Positions 63,416-64,000 of a stretch of DNA of 64,000 bases are shown here, one piece after another. Positions within the stretch are counted from its first letter, which is position 1, and the number at the start of each line of letters is the position of its first letter. The stretch is from Bradyrhizobium sp. Its GTDB lineage: Bacteria > Pseudomonadota > Alphaproteobacteria > Rhizobiales > Xanthobacteraceae. The notes beneath the pieces were generated by a model. The model was not told where the DNA came from. It was given only the letters and a program-made list of their open reading frames with translations, and did not search any database. A program made the position numbers and the translations under genes. The stretch lies in the NCBI RefSeq assembly GCF_027307225.1, contig NZ_DAHUXJ010000142.1, positions 35,062-99,061 on the forward strand, written 5' to 3'.

Positions 63416-63799
63416 ATGATCCGCGTCATGATTGAACCGCGTCGCCCTGAACGTTGCGCCACGATCAAGGTCTATTCCAGACCGTGCATCGAACCTCATC
63501 GCAAGAGAGGATGGGAGCTTGTCCTATGGACAGGCAATGCCTTCGACCATTCGACCCCGTTTCGGAAAATGCTGACCGATATTGCGGCGGTGTTAGCTAA
63601 GGAAGCACCGACCTCGATCGAATTGCCGGGCTATCTGGCCTCGGAGGATGATGTCGAAGGCCTGCTTCGATTCGGCGACGAGAAGATCGGCATCTATTAC
63701 GAGCACTCGCTCAGTTATCTTTCGCTGATGAGCAGCAACGCCAGCGTACTTCAGCGGATCGCGGACCGGCTTCAGCCGCTGGTGGCGCTCGCCGCGTGA
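63416..63799 (+). CDS. Hypothetical protein (127 aa)
   Basis: An unrecognised soluble protein starting MIRVMIEPRRPERCATIKVY, with KRGWELVLWTGNAFDHSTPF, an EDDVEGLLRFGDEKIGIYYE segment and a helical end VLQRIADRLQPLVALAA. GGGGG about 8 bp upstream supports ATG 63416; ATG 63428 and 63359 are in frame. No neighbours give a clue. Confidence 0.55.
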   Translation: MIRVMIEPRRPERCATIKVYSRPCIEPHRKRGWELVLWTGNAFDHSTPFRKMLTDIAAVLAKEAPTSIELPGYLASEDDVEGLLRFGDEKIGIYYEHSLSYLSLMSSNASVLQRIADRLQPLVALAA

Positions 63800-64000
63800 G
63801 CTGCGTGGCACTCAAATCGAAGGGCAGGGTGCCCACGACCGCACTGGATCAGCTAGTCCGAAGTTTGCGTTGCCGAATCGAGCAACCGACTGATCTGACT
63901 CACGATTCTCGAAAATCGCCTTTTCCGCTACTGGACACGCAGTTCGCTGCTGTGGAGCTTCGAATCGAATCACAAATTGGATGATTTGTGAACATCGGCG
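63800..64000. other. Window end without a supported gene
   Basis: The last 201 bp are less GC-rich than the average here. Short frames exist but none has a recognisable motif or ribosome site; a gene may start beyond the window. Confidence 0.3.

Overview
The window is a piece of a high-GC alphaproteobacterial chromosome, almost certainly Bradyrhizobium or a very close relative in the Nitrobacteraceae. The evidence is an Irr regulator with the GCPWHDV haem motif at Cys29 and His117-119, a ROSE-type RNA thermometer in front of an hsp20-DUF1150 pair, a TIGR02300 acidic-tail protein, a TsaE-AmgK fusion, and the classic alphaproteobacterial orders TIGR02300/aroA-cmk-rpsA-sppA-ihfB-lapA-trpFBA-accD-folC and rnd-lptCAB-rpoN-hpf-ptsN. 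About 61 protein genes and one tRNA can be supported; nearly all are core housekeeping genes.

Layout. 0-4.6 kb: translation and RNA-decay genes on + (infB end, rbfA, truB, rpsO, pnp). 4.8-8.8 kb: divergent katG/oxyR with a well-spaced OxyR operator, then a GST. 9-13 kb: fabV and fabBA on -, divergent from irr. 13-20.5 kb: a loose mix (SH3 protein, 2-hydroxyacid dehydrogenase, MoeB-like E1, M81 peptidase, orphan ParA, mutM). 20.6-31 kb: ubiE-ubiB-coaBC-dut-divL-tsaE/amgK-pilZ-murU on +, linking ubiquinone, CoA and dUTP metabolism, cell-cycle control and peptidoglycan recycling. 31-38 kb: addB-addA-trxA. 38-50.5 kb: the long - strand folC-to-aroA superoperon, interrupted by a zeta-toxin-like kinase pair. 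50.5-55.1 kb: TIGR02300, tRNA-Ala(GGC), GIY-YIG, ohrR/ohr, a CoA-transferase and the ROSE-controlled hsp20 operon. 55.3-62.8 kb: the lpt/rpoN/ptsN locus on -. 62.9-64 kb: small unknown genes.

The most unusual feature is a family of long imperfect palindromes of about 74-80 bp bounded by CTAG (or TTAG/CTAA). Eighteen copies were found, mostly in pairs separated by a 13-15 nt AT-rich spacer, giving units of about 168 bp. Stem sequences differ between units but pairing is preserved, and each hairpin keeps an asymmetric insertion of about 3 nt that faces the partner hairpin. One unit is nested in the loop of another (29.9-30.1 kb). A 167-bp unit occurs twice in inverted orientation, 30 kb apart, with about four differences. 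Four units end 1-7 nt from the start codons of fabV, murU, rpoN and lptC. They fill three gaps of the rnd-lptCAB-rpoN operon. I do not recognise this family; it behaves like a non-autonomous mobile element that may also act as an RNA structure.

A second notable point is a FitA-like ribbon-helix-helix domain fused in frame to the N-terminus of CoaBC, with a perfect TGATAGCA/TGCTATCA operator directly upstream. All claims rest on reading the sequence and remembered family knowledge; no searches were run.
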